Origin: Hermodice carunculata
Taxonomy: Eukaryota > Annelida > Polychaeta > Eunicida > Amphinomidae
Reading direction: 5' to 3'
DNA: 64,000 nt
NCBI GenBank assembly: GCA_964020975.1
Contig: OZ026626.1
Coordinates: forward strand, 13,376,365 to 13,440,364
Below, piece after piece: positions 61,606 to 64,000 of this stretch. The notes beneath the pieces were generated by a model. That model made no database searches and had not been told where the DNA came from. It saw only the letters and a list, made by a program, of their open reading frames with translations. Each line of letters begins with the position of its first letter. The first letter of the stretch is position 1. The position numbers and the translations under genes are program-made.

Positions 61606-64000
61606 TCAACAAGTGACTAGTTTGGTATAACTAGGCACATGTAAATACTCATCTTCGTCTGCATAAGAATGAACATCCGATTTTTCACAGAATCTTTTTG
61701 TTTCAAAAATAAATTCCATTGAAGCATCCAATATCTTGCAGCTACATTCATAAGACAAATTATGGTGACCAAACAAACAAAGCGGCACTTTATCATTATT
61801 CGATAAATTATTGAAATTCAAATTGAGATTACTGGTTTTGAGAGCTGAAGAGATTCCAGCCAAGGAAATGTTTCTGAGAATTGTGCGCAATGGACGCTGC
61901 AAAAGAAAACGATAAGCGGCTTCAGAATGATGTCCACAATGACCTATTTCCGAGTCTGTCAAACAACGAGTATATAGATGTGCATTGAGGGCACTAAAAT
62001 CCACTCCTAGTCTATTAGTTAAAAATGTTTAATTTACCAGGCACATGACGTAGGTTATAGAGCCTAGTAGGAAAGAGTAATTGTTCAATGTACAATCTTT
62101 GACGACGTTAAGAGACCTTGATTCACGAACGTTAAGTGGAAGAGAGTTTCAATTTAAAGTTGTAGAGGGGACAAACCTATGCTAGAAAATATAAGTCCGA
62201 GTTCTGGGCAAAAGTGGATCATTTATGATGTGTAAATTATAGTTGCGACGATAATTTTCAGGGAGCCAGAAGATTGCTAAAGTGAGTCGGACATAAGCTT
62301 TTTTGCCAATTTGAAATAATGAATCACTAACTTGAAGTATTTTCTTTTGTCTGCCAAGCTCGGCCACCCTAGACATTTGAAACGTTCACACGACTAGATG
62401 TATTTATAGCTCCTGATATAGCAAGAGCAGCTCGGTATTGAACTCATTTGAGCGCATGACCAGTTCTGACTGAACAACTGTATATAATCTGAGACGCATA
62501 CCCCAAAATCGGCCGAAAACCAGTGGTGTAAACAGTTTCAAGAACACTACATGGTATCGTAAGGGTACATTTCCTTAATCTCCTAAGCCTTGTTGATGCT
62601 TTATTACAAATTGACGAAAAATCATGTTTATCCCAAGAGAAATTATGGGTATGCTATTCTTATTTTAATCAATCGCTTCACCCCCTGAAAGTTACTGGGG
62701 CTGTTTGACTTTTGTTTCAGATGACCATGTCTTCAGTTTTTCGAGGGTTAAAGTCCACTTTCCATTTAACTCCACAGTCCTGAATGGTTTACAGATTTCT
62801 ATTTAGAGTTATTATAGTTTGGTCAGGCGATATAACATCTTCCAGTGGCGATGTGTCCTCAGCGAAACTGTAAGCTGTGCAAAAAAAGTTGTCCATTAAA
62901 TCGTTGATAAAGACCAAGAAAAATATGGTTCAAGGACACTACCGTGTGGGATACCCGACCGAATAGTCACCAAATCTGAAGCAACTCCATCTAGCATTAC
63001 TCTTTGTTTTCTATTTGTTAAAAATGAACGGATCCAGAAAAGCAGTGGATCGCAAATACCAAGTTGTTTGAGTTTAACAAGCCCGATGCCAAGCCCTATC
63101 GAAAGCTTTAGCTACGTCCCAAAATACCATACGCACATCTTTAAGTTTATCTAAAGCTTTAGTAATAAAATGCACAATGTTAAAGTGTTGGCTGACTGTG
63201 CTGTCAAGTTTCTTAAAACCGAAATTGTAAGGAGTCAGATGATTTTTTGAAGCGAAGAATTCCAATTCATACATTTTTTGAAACACAATAATCTAAACAC
63301 TTCAGGTGATGAACATAAAACGGAGACAGGACGGTAGTTCTTAGGCAAGAAAACCTCGTCTTCTTTATGGAGACCAGCCACATTAGCTTCTTTCCAAAGA
63401 GCAGGAAAAGTATCTTATTTCAGTGACAAATTTAAAAACTTTGTGAAAGCACGAACTATTTATGGAGTAATAAGACGTAATGCTTTATTCGGAAGGATTA
63501 TCAGGCCCACCTGCTAGTTGAAATTTTAAGTTTGGATAGAATTTTTAATGTTTCATTTTCATTCATAATTATATAATCATTTTGTGGTCAGTTTTGTCTT
63601 CCAACACAGGTGTCGGTTCATTACATCATCATTGATCCACTGAGATGAGAAAAATAGTTTAGAGCGTTAGTTTTATCAACGGAATCAAAGGGGGCCGATC
63701 CATTAACAATAAGAGGAGGACTGGGTTGATTTGAACGCCACCCACAAGCCGTTTTTTAATGATATCCACCATTTCTTGGTTTCTGTGGATTTATTTGTTA
63801 AGATGTCACTAACTTTTGAGCAGTTATTAGGTTAGGCTTCTTTAAATAAACTTATAACGTTATTTTTGAGTTGGCGATATATTTCCCAGTATAGAGTTCC
63901 ATTTAGGGGCCTTCCATAACTGTCAACATTTTCATCTTTGTTCAAATTGACCATAAATTGTTTACTTCCCCCCCCCCCATCCCCCATTTATGTCCATCAT
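61606..64000 (-). mobile_element. Decayed LINE, RT and C-terminal part, running off the window
   Basis: Minus-strand pieces in LINE order from right to left. KWWISL-type linker near 63770 is followed by RT blocks near 63290-63080 (FGFKKLDSTVSQHF then VRMVFWDVAKAFDRAWH). Then comes the RT C-terminal region with RTRTY and an ENYRRNYNLH stretch (62376-62182), and a terminal MDFSALNAHLYTRCLTDSEI with CGHHSEAAYRFLLQ (62004-61606), the ORF2 C-terminal cysteine/histidine region. Frame changes and stops between pieces show it is dead. The upstream endonuclease lies beyond the window. Confidence 0.85.

Overview
The window is repeat-rich animal DNA. The evidence is spliced coding exons with GT/AG borders, several APE-type (EEP endonuclease) LINEs, a BEL/Pao and a Ty3/Gypsy element, fold-back elements and very long microsatellites. 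No prokaryotic gene, operon, rRNA, tRNA or CRISPR array was seen. The DNA is AT-rich. The LINE types, the BEL/Pao element and the abundant TGACCT/AGGTCA-bearing dispersed repeats point to a marine invertebrate. I associate such repeats with molluscs and other lophotrochozoans, but the phylum cannot be fixed from this sequence. Two 200-N assembly gaps lie at 33001-33200 and 61321-61520.

Layout. 1-10.2 kb: microsatellites and two diverged direct copies of a 2.4-3.0 kb segment (about 2425-5385 and 7861-10235), separated by a minus-strand LINE endonuclease fragment. 10.8-18.7 kb: an uncharacterised ORF, then scattered minus-strand Gypsy remains (RNase H, integrase, gag-like) with a LINE reverse-transcriptase scrap among them and LTR-like copies at each side. 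18.7-21.5 kb: a decayed plus-strand LINE. 21.5-25.6 kb: dispersed repeats, a 370 bp TA-rich microsatellite and a 245 bp direct repeat pair. 25.6-32.9 kb: one minus-strand BEL/Pao element with both LTRs. 33.2-48.6 kb: the only convincing spliced gene-like locus, embedded in molluscan-style dispersed repeats. 48.6-56 kb: no clear gene, but several fold-back palindromes and local duplications. 56.3-60.5 kb: an almost intact LINE ORF2 and a MITE-like element, each bordered by TA or CA/TA microsatellite. 61.6-64.0 kb: another decayed LINE that runs off the end.

The most interesting item is the plus-strand locus at 39498-48582. It has five visible exons with phase-compatible junctions. They encode two C2H2-like zinc knuckles, a long helical region, a tyrosine-recombinase catalytic fold (beta-hairpin GKRGRKVPVL, box II LLRKHTAT, LGH, and FYR with the presumed nucleophilic tyrosine) and a C-terminal Myb/SANT-like segment. 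It looks like a Crypton-related tyrosine-recombinase gene family. This copy carries two apparent frame breaks and one in-frame stop, and I cannot find the short exon expected to bear the first catalytic arginine. Its upstream flank and introns are packed with repeats carrying palindromic TGACCTTGA/TCAAGGTCA sites, which match NR5A/ERR nuclear-receptor extended half-sites.

Most of the rest is fossil mobile DNA. LTR elements are described only by family, parts and extent.
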